The notes: generated from the letters alone by a model not told the origin. Counted from the first letter of the stretch, positions 52,034 to 61,671 are shown. The stretch is 64,000 nt of DNA from Marinitoga lauensis (GCF_004135675.1 NZ_QHLX01000003.1:1-64000); one strand, 5' to 3'. A program made the numbers and translations.

Positions 52034-53494
52034 ATGAGTGTTAGGGTAAGATTTGCACCAAGTCCAACAGGTTTTTTACATGTAGGAGGAGCCAGAACTG
52101 CATTATATAATTATCTTTTTGCAAAGAAACACGATGGCGTGTTTGTATTAAGAATTGAAGATACGGATATTGAAAGATCAACAAAGGAATCAGAGAATCA
52201 ATTAATTGAAGCTTTAACATGGTTAGGGTTAGACTGGGATGAAGGACCTAATGTAAAAGGGGAATATGGACCTTACAGACAAAGCGAAAGAACATATATA
52301 TATAAACAAATGACAGAAAAATTAATTAATGAAGGTAAAGCATATTATTCATATGTATATCCAGAAGAATTAGAAGAAATAAAGGAAAAATTAGCTAAAG
52401 AAGGGAAACCACCACATTATTCATATGAATTATTGGAACCATATAATACAGAAGAAAGAAAAAAAGAATTTGAAGAAAAAGGACTAAAACCAGTTGTATT
52501 TTTTAAGATGCCAAGAAAACCATTTTCTATTAATGACTTAATTAAAGGACCTGTAACATTTGGGGAAGGAGCTATTGGCGATTTTATAATTATGAGAAGT
52601 AATGGGTTACCAACCTATAATTATGCTGTTGTTATAGATGATATGACAATGGAAATTACGCATGTTATTCGTGGAGATGACCATTTGTCAAATACATTAA
52701 GGCAGGTTGCATTATATGAAGCATTTGGAGTTAAAGTTCCAGAATTTGCACATGTTTCAATGATTTTGGGGCCAGATGGCAAAAAATTATCCAAAAGACA
52801 TGGCGCAACTTCTGTAGAAGAATTCAGAAATAAAGGATATTTACCAGAAGCATTGGTTAATTATTTAGCCTTATTGGGTTGGTCGCACCCTGAAGGAAAA
52901 GAAATAATGCCTTTAAATGAAATGATAGAAAACTTCGATTTAAATAGGGTAAATTCAAGTCCAGCTATCTTTGATAATGAAAAGTTAAAATGGATGAATG
53001 GAGTATATATAAGAAATGCAAATTTAGATAGAATTGTAAAATTATCAAAACCATTTATTCTTGAAAAAGGATTATTAACAGAAGAACAATTTGAGAACAA
53101 TAAAAAATGGGTAACAGAAGCAGTTGATATTGTAAGAGAATCTGTTGAAGATTTATCCCAAATTCCTGATAAATTGGAAATATTTTTAAATGATTTTGAA
53201 GTCGAGCTTGAAAATGAAGAACTAAAAGAATTTTTAGATGCAGAAGGTGTAAAAAATACAATAAAATTAATACATGAAAAAGTATTAAATGATCCAGACT
53301 GGAAAGTAGAAACAATATTAAAGAACATTAAAGAAGCAATGAAAGAAGCAAAACCAAAGAAAAAACCATTTTATATGTCCTTAAGAAAGATATTGACTAA
53401 TTCCTTTGAAGGTCCTGATTTAGTAAAAACCATTCATTTAATAGGAAGGACAAGAGTTCTTCAAAGATTGGAAAGAGTGGTGGCTAAATGGTGA
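52034..53494 (+). CDS. gltX: Glutamyl-tRNA synthetase
   Basis: 486 residues, uninterrupted. Class I synthetase with the HIGH-like [20 protein letters not shown] and KMSKS-like [16 protein letters not shown]. Full-length discriminating or non-discriminating enzyme; bacteria lacking GlnRS, including many Thermotogota, charge tRNA-Gln with Glu by such an enzyme, and some carry two copies. Specificity cannot be read from the window. Overlaps cysS by 7 bp. Confidence 0.95.
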   Translation: MSVRVRFAPSPTGFLHVGGARTALYNYLFAKKHDGVFVLRIEDTDIERSTKESENQLIEALTWLGLDWDEGPNVKGEYGPYRQSERTYIYKQMTEKLINEGKAYYSYVYPEELEEIKEKLAKEGKPPHYSYELLEPYNTEERKKEFEEKGLKPVVFFKMPRKPFSINDLIKGPVTFGEGAIGDFIIMRSNGLPTYNYAVVIDDMTMEITHVIRGDDHLSNTLRQVALYEAFGVKVPEFAHVSMILGPDGKKLSKRHGATSVEEFRNKGYLPEALVNYLALLGWSHPEGKEIMPLNEMIENFDLNRVNSSPAIFDNEKLKWMNGVYIRNANLDRIVKLSKPFILEKGLLTEEQFENNKKWVTEAVDIVRESVEDLSQIPDKLEIFLNDFEVELENEELKEFLDAEGVKNTIKLIHEKVLNDPDWKVETILKNIKEAMKEAKPKKKPFYMSLRKILTNSFEGPDLVKTIHLIGRTRVLQRLERVVAKW

Positions 53495-54891
53495 AGACTA
53501 TAAAAATATTTGATACTTTAAAAAGCGAATTGGTTGATTTTGAACCTATTGAAAAAAATCATGTTCGCATGTATGTATGTGGTCCTACTATCTACAATTT
53601 AATTCATGTTGGAAATGCAAGACCTATGATAGTTTTTGATGCATTTAGAAGATTTTTAGAATATGTAGGATATAAAGTAACCATGGTTCAAAATTTTACA
53701 GATATAGATGATAAAATAATAAATAAGGCAAATGAAGAAGGAGTGCCTTTTGAGGAAATAGCTGAAAGATATATAGTTGAATATTGGAAGGATTCATATT
53801 ATTTAAGAATTAGATCTGCAAATTATCATCCGAAAACATCAAATTATGTATCGGAAATAATAGAATTTATTGAGGATTTAATAAATAAAGGTTATGCGTA
53901 TGAATCTGATAGTGATGTATATTTCGATGTTGCAAAGTTTGAAAAATACGGTGAATTATCCCATAGAAATCCAGATGATATGATATCTGGAGCGAGAATA
54001 GAAATATCAGAAAAAAAGAGGAATCCGCTTGATTTTACATTGTGGAAAGCAGCGAAAGAAGGAGAACCATATTGGGAAAGTCCATGGGGTAAAGGAAGGC
54101 CAGGATGGCATATTGAATGTTCTGTTATGTCAAATTGTTTATTAGGAGACTCTTTTGATATACATGCAGGTGGAAATGATTTAATTTTCCCACATCATGA
54201 AAATGAAAAGGCTCAATCAGAAGCCAGACATGGAAAAACATTTGCAAAATATTGGATGCATAATGGAATGATAAGATTCTCAGGAGAAAAAATGTCAAAG
54301 TCTATTGGAAATATATGGCTTGTAAGAGAATTGATAAAAGCATATGATCCTGATACTATCAAAACATTTATATTATCAAAACATTATAGATCACCGTTAG
54401 ATTTTACAGAAGAAGGATTAAATGCTCAAAAGAAAGCTGTAAAAAGAGTAAATGAAGCATTAAAAAGAGTAGAAGAAAAATATGATGATCATGTGCCATA
54501 TATTCCAAAATCTGATTATATGAAAGAAAAGATAAATAATTTTGTAGATTATTTATCCATTGATTTTAATACACCAAAAGCGATAGCATTGATTTTTGAT
54601 CTGGTAAATGAATTAAATAGAGCATTTGATGAAAGCAATGAACAAAGAGTATTAGAAACATATCATTTAATTAGAAATGAATTTGGACCGGTATTGGGTA
54701 TTTTTGAATTGCCTACAAAAGAAGAAAAAGCGATGAAGACAGAAGAATTGATGAATATTTTAATTGATGTAAGAAACTCGTTAAGAAAAGAAAAGAACTT
54801 TCAGTTAAGTGATTATATTAGGGATACATTAAAGAATATTGGGATAACATTAAAAGATACACCAGAAGGAACAAAATATACTATTGACTAA
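53488..54891 (+). CDS. cysS: Cysteinyl-tRNA synthetase
   Basis: 467 residues, uninterrupted class I synthetase. [19 protein letters not shown] (zinc Cys and HIGH-like), [11 protein letters not shown] with zinc Cys, [16 protein letters not shown] (zinc His) and [10 protein letters not shown] (KMSKS). DALR-type C-terminal helical region follows. Last gene of the run from hrcA, with a strong terminator after it. Confidence 0.96.
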   Translation: MVKTIKIFDTLKSELVDFEPIEKNHVRMYVCGPTIYNLIHVGNARPMIVFDAFRRFLEYVGYKVTMVQNFTDIDDKIINKANEEGVPFEEIAERYIVEYWKDSYYLRIRSANYHPKTSNYVSEIIEFIEDLINKGYAYESDSDVYFDVAKFEKYGELSHRNPDDMISGARIEISEKKRNPLDFTLWKAAKEGEPYWESPWGKGRPGWHIECSVMSNCLLGDSFDIHAGGNDLIFPHHENEKAQSEARHGKTFAKYWMHNGMIRFSGEKMSKSIGNIWLVRELIKAYDPDTIKTFILSKHYRSPLDFTEEGLNAQKKAVKRVNEALKRVEEKYDDHVPYIPKSDYMKEKINNFVDYLSIDFNTPKAIALIFDLVNELNRAFDESNEQRVLETYHLIRNEFGPVLGIFELPTKEEKAMKTEELMNILIDVRNSLRKEKNFQLSDYIRDTLKNIGITLKDTPEGTKYTID

Positions 54892-54892
54892 A

Positions 54893-54921
54893 AAACTCTG
54901 CTGTTTCAGCAGAGTTTTTTT
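54893..54921 (+). terminator. Terminator after cysS
   Basis: AACTCTGCTG / CAGCAGAGTT stem with a TTT loop and seven Ts. It closes the hrcA-cysS run. Confidence 0.85.
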
Positions 54922-55278
54922 ATACTAATATGGTTCAAAATAAAATAATCAAAATAATATTCGCTCATATTATTTTTTCTTATTTTATTTTGACTATTAT
55001 TAAGATAATTAATAAATATAATAAAGGAAATAATTTATAAATGGAATTAAAAAAATAAAACGAATGATGACTCGCAGATTGCCTTATCATTTCGCTTCGC
55101 GAAAGGATAAATATGTTTAAAAATAAGAATTTAATAAAAATTTTCTAAAATCCTTAACCCCTTCGCTCCGCGAAGAGTTTAAGCAATCAAGCGTCTGAAT
55201 GAGTTTTATTTTTTATTCTATTCATTATATTTTGTTTATTTTGTACTTTATTATTATGAAAAAATCTTCATCTTAGAT
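54922..55278. repeat. Intergenic region with two palindromic repeat units
   Basis: No gene seen. An AATATTCGCTCA word at about 54956 belongs to the repeat family also found at 58914 and 63888. TTTCGCTTCGCGAAA lies at about 55090 and a CTTCGCTCCGCGAAG stem with flanking CCTTAA / GTTTAAG at 55152-55182. Both match the hairpin design of the island at 31502-34320. The rest is A/T-rich with no further signal. Confidence 0.65.
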
Positions 55279-55306
55279 TTGACATGTGTAAAAAATGTGT
55301 TATAAT
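55279..55306 (+). promoter_or_regulatory. Consensus promoter of the GAF histidine kinase
   Basis: TTGACA, 16 bp, TATAAT: both hexamers match the sigma-A consensus exactly. The spacer has an A run, so 17 bp is possible. It ends about 33 bp before the ATG. Confidence 0.8.
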
Positions 55307-55338
55307 TGTAAAGAAATAGAAAAAATGGAGGTAGGGTG

Positions 55339-56559
55339 ATGAATTGCGAAAATGATATTTTATCTAATTTTGAGTTAATGGCGGAATTATCTTTAAAGCT
55401 AACAGGCGAAGAAAATGAAAAAGAATTTATGAAGAAACTTTTATCTGTAGCAATTGAAAGTATTCCAGAAGCAGAAGCCGGAACAATTTGGCTTATTGAT
55501 AATACGCTATATAAAGCAGTAGTTGGATATAATTATAATGATGATGTTGTTGAAAACCTTGTAGTTCCTCTTGAAGATTCTTATATATATAAATATATGG
55601 ATTCTATGGATATTATAGAGATTGATTCGTTTGAAGAGTTTAAAAGTCCATCAAGATTATTTAAAGAAAATTTGAAGGTATTGCATGCTAAACATGAAAC
55701 AATGATAACTCTCGCATATCCGTTAAAAGTAGGAAATACGATAAAAGGGCACATTTACATAGATAATTTCCAATTAAAAAAATTTAGTGAGACTGCAAAA
55801 AAGTCATTAAAAATATTTGGCAGTTTTGCATCTACTTTTTTAACTCTAAAATCATTACGGGATGAAGAAAAAAAAGCAAATGAATTAAATAGAATATATT
55901 TGAGTTTTATTACACATGAGGTAAGGACTCCGTTAACAGCAATTTTAGGTTATGCAGAAAGTATATTGAGAGGAAAAGACGATTTTTCTAAAGAAGAAAT
56001 TTTAGATTTAGTAAAAAGAATATATTTAAGTTCTAAACATATGAATTCTTTGATTTCAGATTTATCTACTTTTAATAAGTTAAATAGAGAAGAAGAATTA
56101 AATATTACAGAATTACATTTAAAATTCCTTGTATATGAATCAATTTCTATTGTTGAACCACAATTATCTCCAGAAGTTGAATTAAATATCAAATTTGGTG
56201 AAAATATTCCCGAGATGATAGAAACTGATCCAATTAAAATGAAACAAATATTGGTAAATATAGTTGGAAATGCAATAAAATACACTGATAAAGGATATGT
56301 TAATGTGTATATAGATTTTGATAAAAAAACAAAAGAATATATTATTGTTGTGAAAGATAGTGGCCCGGGTATGCCAAAAGATAAGTTAGATGAGATATTT
56401 AAACCTTTTGTTAGATTGGCAAAAAATAAGCCTGGTAGCGGATTGGGTTTGGCTATTGTAAAAAAATTGATAGAAAAGTTAAAAGGAAGAATTCATATTG
56501 ATTCTGAGGTTGATAAAGGTACTACAGTAGAACTTAGATTTCCGCAAAGAATAAGCTAA
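55339..56559 (+). CDS. Cytoplasmic GAF-domain sensor histidine kinase
   Basis: About 406 residues. No TM helix, so soluble. GAF domain at residues about 20-175 (AEAGTIWLIDNTLYKAV; TLAYPLKVGNTIKGHIYIDN), H-box SFITHEVRTPLTAILGYAE, N-box QILVNIVGNAIKYTDKG, G1 VKDSGPGMP, F-box EIFKPFVRL and G2 GSGLGLAIVKKL. GTG at 55336 and ATG at 55339 are both possible; GGAGGTAGGG fits either. It stands alone with its own strong promoter and terminator; no response regulator is adjacent, so the partner is unknown. Confidence 0.9.
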   Translation: MNCENDILSNFELMAELSLKLTGEENEKEFMKKLLSVAIESIPEAEAGTIWLIDNTLYKAVVGYNYNDDVVENLVVPLEDSYIYKYMDSMDIIEIDSFEEFKSPSRLFKENLKVLHAKHETMITLAYPLKVGNTIKGHIYIDNFQLKKFSETAKKSLKIFGSFASTFLTLKSLRDEEKKANELNRIYLSFITHEVRTPLTAILGYAESILRGKDDFSKEEILDLVKRIYLSSKHMNSLISDLSTFNKLNREEELNITELHLKFLVYESISIVEPQLSPEVELNIKFGENIPEMIETDPIKMKQILVNIVGNAIKYTDKGYVNVYIDFDKKTKEYIIVVKDSGPGMPKDKLDEIFKPFVRLAKNKPGSGLGLAIVKKLIEKLKGRIHIDSEVDKGTTVELRFPQRIS

Positions 56560-56562
56560 AAT

Positions 56563-56590
56563 AAAAATGGCCCATCATGGGCCATTTTTA
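56563..56590. terminator. Bidirectional terminator
   Basis: AAAAATGGCCCA / TGGGCCATTTTT perfect stem with a 3-nt loop between the convergent kinase and radical-SAM genes; T-rich on both strands. Confidence 0.85.
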
Positions 56591-58036
56591 TTAACCTTTT
56601 TTATCTAAAGCAAGTTTTTCTTCATTGTCAGCATATCTTTTCATTCTGGTTTCATAATTATAGATTCCTCGTTTGGATGGATATTTTTCTGCATAACCTC
56701 TTTCATACCATAATTTGTCTGCATATGGTTTCCATCCTTCTGCTAATTTATCCAATTCTGGTGCTAATTCTGTAATTGTTTTTTCACTTCCTGGATGTTG
56801 CGGTATTGCATTAAACTTTTTAACCATTGACCTGAATACTTTTGGATTATCTATAATTGGACATGGTCTGAATAAATTATTTGAATATGGTATTGTTCTC
56901 TTATATGCTTCAAAGAATGGTGATTTTAATATTTCTATTATTGATTTTTCTCTTATATTATCTACTGCAAATTGTTGGAATACACATGGTTCTGCATATC
57001 CTTTGGCATTAATATGTAAGTATTTTGAACCTGCTGCTAAACATCCATGAGTTAAGAATCCATGATTCCAGAAATCTGCTACAAATGCAAAGTCTCCACC
57101 TAATCTTTCTTTTTCTGTTACTTCAAATCTTTCATATCTTTGTTCTGGTGTTGGTACCAATTCCATTGTTGGATCCATTCCTACTGGCATAAATTGATAT
57201 ATCCATACATATGCAACATTATGCTCTTTTAAGAATGTCCAGAATTCATCACTCATTATTAAATCGTGATTCTTTCTTGTTGCCGTTACTGATGCTCCAT
57301 ATATTACTCCGTATTTTGTTAATAAATCCCATGCATTTAATACTTTTTTGAATACCCCTTTTCCTCTTCTCCAGTCGGTCATTTCTTCAAAACCTTCAAC
57401 AGATATTGAAAGTGTTGCATTTCCTAATTCCGCTAATCTTTTTGCTTTTTCTTCTGTTATTAATGTACCGTTTGAATATATCATGAAATAAGAATCATTG
57501 AATTCTTCTAACATTTCGAATAAGTGTGGATATATGAATGGTTCTCCTCCTGTAATAACAAAGAAATATATTCCAAGTTCATTGAATTGTCTGATTATAC
57601 TGAATAATTCATCTTTTGATAATTGATATTTGTGTCCATATAATCCTGCATAACATCCAACACATCTTAAGTTACATGCATATGTTGGACTGATAACTGC
57701 TAATTTTGGTAATACTACTTTATGTTCATGCATCTTTTCCTGTCTTACTTTTTCTCCTATTGCAAATTCATTGATAATCAAATTGTTTATAACCTTTTCT
57801 ACAACTTTTGGATTGGATCTTTTAAATAAGTTTGACCAGTTAACAAGCATTGGATCTCTATTTTCTGCACCTTCTGCTAATTTTCTTAAACCACTTTTTG
57901 CTGGTTCTTTTGCTAAGTTGGAAAGTGTTCTCAAAAGTTTTGCTAAATCTTCTACTTCTGAATTTCTTACAACGTTGGTTACGAGTTTGGATGCTTGTTT
58001 TAACATCATTGTTTTCATGCTATCAAGGATTTTCAT
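56591..58036 (-). CDS. Radical SAM protein with SPASM-like C-terminal region
   Basis: 481 residues, uninterrupted. The [4Fe-4S]-SAM motif is YACNLRCVGCYAG (residues about 117-129), followed by FVITGGEPFIYPH and ATLSISVEGFEE, all canonical. A downstream Cys-containing stretch, HGCLAAGSKYLHINAKGYAE and PCVFQQF, then FRPCPIID, resembles the auxiliary-cluster SPASM/twitch region of PqqE and NirJ-type enzymes. Around 110 residues precede the core. The substrate is unknown; no peptide precursor is seen nearby. It starts 13 bp after a TetR gene and probably belongs to its regulon. Confidence 0.82.
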   Translation of the reverse strand: MKILDSMKTMMLKQASKLVTNVVRNSEVEDLAKLLRTLSNLAKEPAKSGLRKLAEGAENRDPMLVNWSNLFKRSNPKVVEKVINNLIINEFAIGEKVRQEKMHEHKVVLPKLAVISPTYACNLRCVGCYAGLYGHKYQLSKDELFSIIRQFNELGIYFFVITGGEPFIYPHLFEMLEEFNDSYFMIYSNGTLITEEKAKRLAELGNATLSISVEGFEEMTDWRRGKGVFKKVLNAWDLLTKYGVIYGASVTATRKNHDLIMSDEFWTFLKEHNVAYVWIYQFMPVGMDPTMELVPTPEQRYERFEVTEKERLGGDFAFVADFWNHGFLTHGCLAAGSKYLHINAKGYAEPCVFQQFAVDNIREKSIIEILKSPFFEAYKRTIPYSNNLFRPCPIIDNPKVFRSMVKKFNAIPQHPGSEKTITELAPELDKLAEGWKPYADKLWYERGYAEKYPSKRGIYNYETRMKRYADNEEKLALDKKG

Positions 58037-58049
58037 AAAAACCCCTCCT

Positions 58050-58634
58050 TTATGATATAATTTTTCCTATTATATATTCTAAAGATGTACATAATTCCCC
58101 TTCTTTAAAATTAACGCCTACAGATTTATAAATACCAATTCCATCAATCATTGCCTGCAATATAATTGCTGTTGTTTTGTTTGGAACAAATTCAGACCAT
58201 AAGTCAAATAGCTGTGAATAATAATCATGAAATAAGTCACCGAGTTCTTTCAGCCGTTTTTTATCATGAATAGAATTTATTAAAATTTCAAAAAGCCTTA
58301 AAAGATCGTCTGAAGGAAATTCCTTAATTATTTTTGAATATAATTTAATAATAGCTTTTGCTTTTTCTTCTTTTGGTGTTTCTTCAGGTAAAAGATTACT
58401 GATATAATTTTTTAAGCGTTCTACCAATATACCAAATGCGGTTATTATTAAAGTATCTTTGCTATCAAAATATAGATATAATGTTCCTTTTGAGACACCA
58501 GTTTCTCTGGCAACATCATCCATGGTGAAATGAGATAATCCTTTAGTCAAAATTAAATCCAATGCATTTTCTGCTATTTTTTTCTTTTTTTGTGCTTTAT
58601 ATGTACTTTTTTTACTTTTTGTATCCGATACCAT
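58050..58634 (-). CDS. TetR-family regulator of the radical SAM gene
   Basis: 194 residues. Lys-rich N-terminus, then the TetR HTH (FTMDDVARETGVSKGTLYLYF, about residues 37-57) with DSKDTL. The C-terminal all-helical domain (IIKLYSKIIKEFP... ILQAMIDGIGIYKSVG) binds an unknown ligand. The 20-bp palindrome TTGACTGACTGGTTAGTCAA lies between its promoter -10 and RBS, and a second copy occurs 140 bp upstream. Both fit the TTGACT-N8-AGTCAA style of fatty-acid/efflux TetR operators. First gene of a two-gene operon with the radical SAM enzyme. Confidence 0.88.
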   Translation of the reverse strand: MVSDTKSKKSTYKAQKKKKIAENALDLILTKGLSHFTMDDVARETGVSKGTLYLYFDSKDTLIITAFGILVERLKNYISNLLPEETPKEEKAKAIIKLYSKIIKEFPSDDLLRLFEILINSIHDKKRLKELGDLFHDYYSQLFDLWSEFVPNKTTAIILQAMIDGIGIYKSVGVNFKEGELCTSLEYIIGKIIS

Positions 58635-58648
58635 TTATGATCACCTCT

Positions 58649-58668
58649 TTGACTGACTGGTTAGTCAA
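58649..58668. promoter_or_regulatory. TetR operator, copy 1
   Basis: TTGACTGACTGGTTAGTCAA: inverted arms TTGACT / AGTCAA. It lies just downstream of the -10 and 15 bp before the TetR start codon, where bound repressor would block the transcript. Confidence 0.78.
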
Positions 58669-58672
58669 TAAC

Positions 58673-58701
58673 ATTATAATACAATTCACATTTCGTTTCA
58701 A
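58673..58701 (-). promoter_or_regulatory. Promoter of the tetR-radical SAM operon
   Basis: Minus-strand TTGAAA, 17 bp, TATAAT, with operator copy 1 immediately downstream. Confidence 0.75.
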
Positions 58702-58788
58702 ATATGACAAATAAAGTCATAAAATTGAACTGTCATTAATATGTTTTATTGAACCCGCAAATTGAACAATTTTTAGTAAGCAAAAAAA

Positions 58789-58808
58789 CTGACTGACTGG
58801 TTAGTCAA
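58789..58808. promoter_or_regulatory. TetR operator, copy 2
   Basis: CTGACTGACTGGTTAGTCAA repeats 19 of 20 bases of copy 1, in the same orientation, 140 bp upstream. No gene starts from here on either strand, so it may support looping, or control a promoter for a short or non-coding transcript toward 58810. Confidence 0.7.
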
Positions 58809-59118
58809 ATATATAACATAATCGCAAAAAGATTGTTACGCAAAAATAATAATAAATAATATATTGATTCAGATTGTGGACAAACTTATTTACCTATAAA
58901 GAAATTAAAAATAATATTCGTTCAGGTGGTGAATTTTCTTTATCCTCAAAAAATATTCGTTTTCATTAGTCGCTCAAACTCACATCCATGTTCGGTTTCG
59001 CTCAATTTTGCATCCATGCAAAATTGACTAATTTCACTCATATTTTTTTCGGGAAAATTCAAGCCTTCACTCACATTATTTTTTAATACTTTATCGACAG
59101 TTTGAATCAATATATTAT
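58809..59118. repeat. Intergenic region with degenerate repeats
   Basis: No gene seen. Positions 58877-58936 (GACAAACTTATTTACCTATA and on through AATATTCGTTCAGGTGGTGAA) match 63849-63908 near the right end. Further words TCGCTCAA, TTCGCTCAA, TTCACTCA follow. A perfect 10-bp stem CAATTTTGCA / TGCAAAATTG with a 4-nt loop spans 59003-59026. Confidence 0.65.
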
Positions 59119-59147
59119 TGATTTTTGTGTTTTTTAGTGATATAATT
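59119..59147 (+). promoter_or_regulatory. Promoter of the thiamine riboswitch transcript
   Basis: TTGATT, 17 bp, TATAAT immediately upstream of the TPP riboswitch. Confidence 0.7.
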
Positions 59148-59157
59148 ATGGATGGAT

Positions 59158-59254
59158 AACCGCCGGGGAGCTCCTAGTCCGGAGCTGAGATTAAGGCGGA
59201 AGCCTTAGACCCCAGCACCTGATCCGGGTAATACCGGCGTAGGGAGAGCGGAGC
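59158..59254 (+). promoter_or_regulatory. TPP riboswitch (THI element)
   Basis: Closing stem CCGC / GCGG (59160, 59248), then CGGGGAGC, the conserved CTGAGA, a P3 hairpin AAGGCGGAAGCCTT, ACCCC-like side, and the hallmark ACCTGATCCGGGTAATACC with GCGTAGGGAG. These are the pyrimidine- and pyrophosphate-binding segments of the thiamine pyrophosphate aptamer. The terminator at 59274-59306 completes an OFF switch in front of the thiamine-binding protein. Confidence 0.95.
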
Positions 59255-59273
59255 ATAAATGAAGATTTAATTA

Positions 59274-59306
59274 ACGCCTTCCATTGCCGGAAGGCGTATT
59301 TTTTTA
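59274..59306 (+). terminator. Riboswitch-controlled terminator
   Basis: CGCCTTCC / GGAAGGCG hairpin with a 6-nt loop and seven Ts, between the TPP aptamer and the thiB RBS. GGCGGAAGCCTT inside the aptamer could pair with part of the terminator, as an antiterminator would. Confidence 0.85.
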
Positions 59307-59332
59307 TAAAAATTTTTAAGGAGGTAAGATGA

Positions 59333-60310
59333 ATGAAAAAAGCTTTAATGATTTTAATCAGTGTTTTAGTTGTAGGTATAGTTATGGCAAATACTCTTAC
59401 TGTATATGTCTATGATAGTTTAGATTGGATAAAGAAAGGAACTATTCAAAGATTTGAAAGTATGTATGGAGTAAAGGTGAATATTGTTGTTTTAGGTGAT
59501 GGTGGAAATGTGTTAGCAAGATTAAAACTGGAAAAAAAGAATCCCAAAGCTGATGTAGTAATTGGATTGGATCAATCATTATCTGTTTTAGCTATAAATG
59601 AAGATTTGATAATTCCATATAAGCCATTGAATATTAATAAAATCAAAGATACTAGTTTGATTTATGATAAAACATATCATTTAATTCCATATGATTATGG
59701 AGCCATTGCAATTGTTTATGATCCAGAAAAATTAAATACTGTTCCTAAAAGTTTTGAAGATTTAACTAATATGAAGAAAAAGCTTATTATTGAAGATCCA
59801 AGAACATCGAGTACAGGGCAGGCATTTTTATTATGGACAATTGCTATTTACAAAAATCAGTGGAAAGATTTCTGGAGAAGATTAAAACCTGCTATTTTAA
59901 CAGTAACTCCAGGTTGGAGTGAAGCCTTTGCAAAATTTGAATCTGGTGAAGCTCCAATGATGGTGAGTTATGCCACTGATGGAGCATATTCATACTATTA
60001 TTATAAATCAACAAAATATAAGGCATTTATTCCAGAAGAAGGTGCATATGTTCAAATAGAGGGTGCAGGAATTGTAAAAGGTACAAAAAATTTGGAATTG
60101 TCTAAAAGGTTTATAGAGTTTTTATTATTTGATGATTTTCAAGAAGAGATACCATTAAACCAATGGATGTTTCCTGTAACAAAAGTTGAATTACCTGAAG
60201 CTTTTAATTATGCAATAATTCCAGAAAAAATAGTTACAGTAAATGCTCAGGATATTGATAAAAATATGGAGAAGTGGATTGAAGAATGGGAGGAAATAAT
60301 GTTGCAATAA
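59333..60310 (+). CDS. thiB: Thiamine ABC transporter substrate-binding protein
   Basis: 325 residues. Signal peptide without lipobox Cys (MKKALMILISVLVVGIVMA), then LTVYVYDSLDWIKKG, DVVIGLDQSLSVLA, IPYDYGAIAIVYD, IIEDPRTSSTGQAFLLWT and the WSEAFAKFESGEAPMMVSYATDGAY region, typical of ThiB/TbpA periplasmic thiamine-binding proteins. The TPP riboswitch upstream confirms the ligand class. The permease (thiP) and ATPase (thiQ) do not follow; a terminator lies directly after. Their genes must be elsewhere, or this protein delivers to another importer. Confidence 0.92.
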   Translation: MKKALMILISVLVVGIVMANTLTVYVYDSLDWIKKGTIQRFESMYGVKVNIVVLGDGGNVLARLKLEKKNPKADVVIGLDQSLSVLAINEDLIIPYKPLNINKIKDTSLIYDKTYHLIPYDYGAIAIVYDPEKLNTVPKSFEDLTNMKKKLIIEDPRTSSTGQAFLLWTIAIYKNQWKDFWRRLKPAILTVTPGWSEAFAKFESGEAPMMVSYATDGAYSYYYYKSTKYKAFIPEEGAYVQIEGAGIVKGTKNLELSKRFIEFLLFDDFQEEIPLNQWMFPVTKVELPEAFNYAIIPEKIVTVNAQDIDKNMEKWIEEWEEIMLQ

Positions 60311-60313
60311 AAA

Positions 60314-60338
60314 GATGAGGCCAAAAGGCCTCATTTTT
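60314..60338 (+). terminator. Terminator after thiB
   Basis: ATGAGGCC / GGCCTCAT stem with an AAAA loop and six Ts, right after the thiB stop. Confidence 0.85.
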
Positions 60339-60395
60339 TATTGCAACATTATTAATATTTGGAGTATAATAGAGGTATAGAGGCAGGGGGATGCT

Positions 60396-61671
60396 ATGAT
60401 AGCTAAAATAATATCATTACTTATTTTTTTCTTTACTTATTATTTGATTATTTTTGGAAAAGGAAATAAAGCAGTAATTGCTTTTAGTATGGGTCTTTTA
60501 GTTTCTCTTGTAAAGGTTTCTGATACTTTGCGTGTTTCGAATGTAGGGGATTTTATAGATTTTAATACTCTTGGAATTTTACTTGGAATGATGATTGTTG
60601 TAGGAATATTGAAGACAACAGGTTTATTTCAAGCAATAGCAATATACATTGTTCGAAAGTCAAAAGGAAATGTTATATCAATATTTATTTTTACAATGCT
60701 TGTAGTTGCTATACTCTCCAGTTTTCTGGATAATGTAACTACATTAATACTTTTTTCGCCAGTTATTATATATATCTGTCAGGAAATAGAAATTAAACCG
60801 GAAACATTTCTATTTCCTATGATATTTTCAGCCAATATTGGTGGTACTGCAACAATGATAGGCGACCCTCCAAATATTTTAGTTGGCAGTGCTTCAGGAA
60901 AAAGCTTTTTGGAATTTCTACTCATAATGTCCATACCTTCATTCATAGCGCTTTTTTTATCTATAATATATTTTTTATCCATTCATAAAGAATTAAAAGT
61001 AATAGAAAGAAAGAAATTAGATAATTTAATGAAAGCCGATCCAGGAAAGGCTATTGTAGATTATGCATTATTAAAAAAAGGATTGTTTGTGTTTGGACTG
61101 GTAATATTGGGTTTCTTTATACATGAATATTTGGATTATGAAGCCGCATTAATAGCATTAACAGGTGGAGCGGTTATGTTATTATTATCAAAAAAGGATT
61201 TTGATGAAATTTCAGGCGAAGTAGAATGGGATACACTGTTTTTCTTTGTAGGACTTTTTGCAATAGTAAAGGCGCTTGAAGATGTTCATGTTATAGAAGA
61301 TGTAACAAATTTGATATATAATTTTACTTCCCACCCGTATATTTTATTGATAATAGTATTATGGGGATCAGGACTTTTAGCAGCCTTTATGGTGCAGTTC
61401 CAGTGGTAACAATTTTTATTCCTATTGTTAGGGCTTTAATGGGAGCTTTTCCCATAGTGAATTGTTGTGGTGGTCTTTAGCTTTGGGAGCAAGTTTTGGA
61501 GGTAATGGTACTATAAGCGGAGCGGCTTCAAATATGGTTATTATAGGAATGATAGAAAGTAATTTTAATAGAAAGATTAAATTTTTTGATTTTATGAAAA
61601 TTGGAATGAAGATAGCCATTTTAGGATTATTGCTTTCATCATTGTACTTATATATATTGATAAAAATATAA
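60396..61671 (+). CDS. ArsB/NhaD-type ion transporter (SLC13-like permease)
   Basis: About 425 residues after repair, about eleven TM helices. IT-superfamily signatures: ILSSFLDNVTTLILFSP, ANIGGTATMIGDPPNILVGSA in the first half, and WSLALGASFGGNGTISGAAS in the inverted second repeat. Such proteins are arsenite, Na+/H+ or dicarboxylate transporters; the TMIGDPPN motif favours ArsB/NhaD. No arsR or arsC lies nearby. A T near 61385 and a C near 61452 are missing. TATAAT at 60365 and GGGGG before the ATG support the start. Confidence 0.85.
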
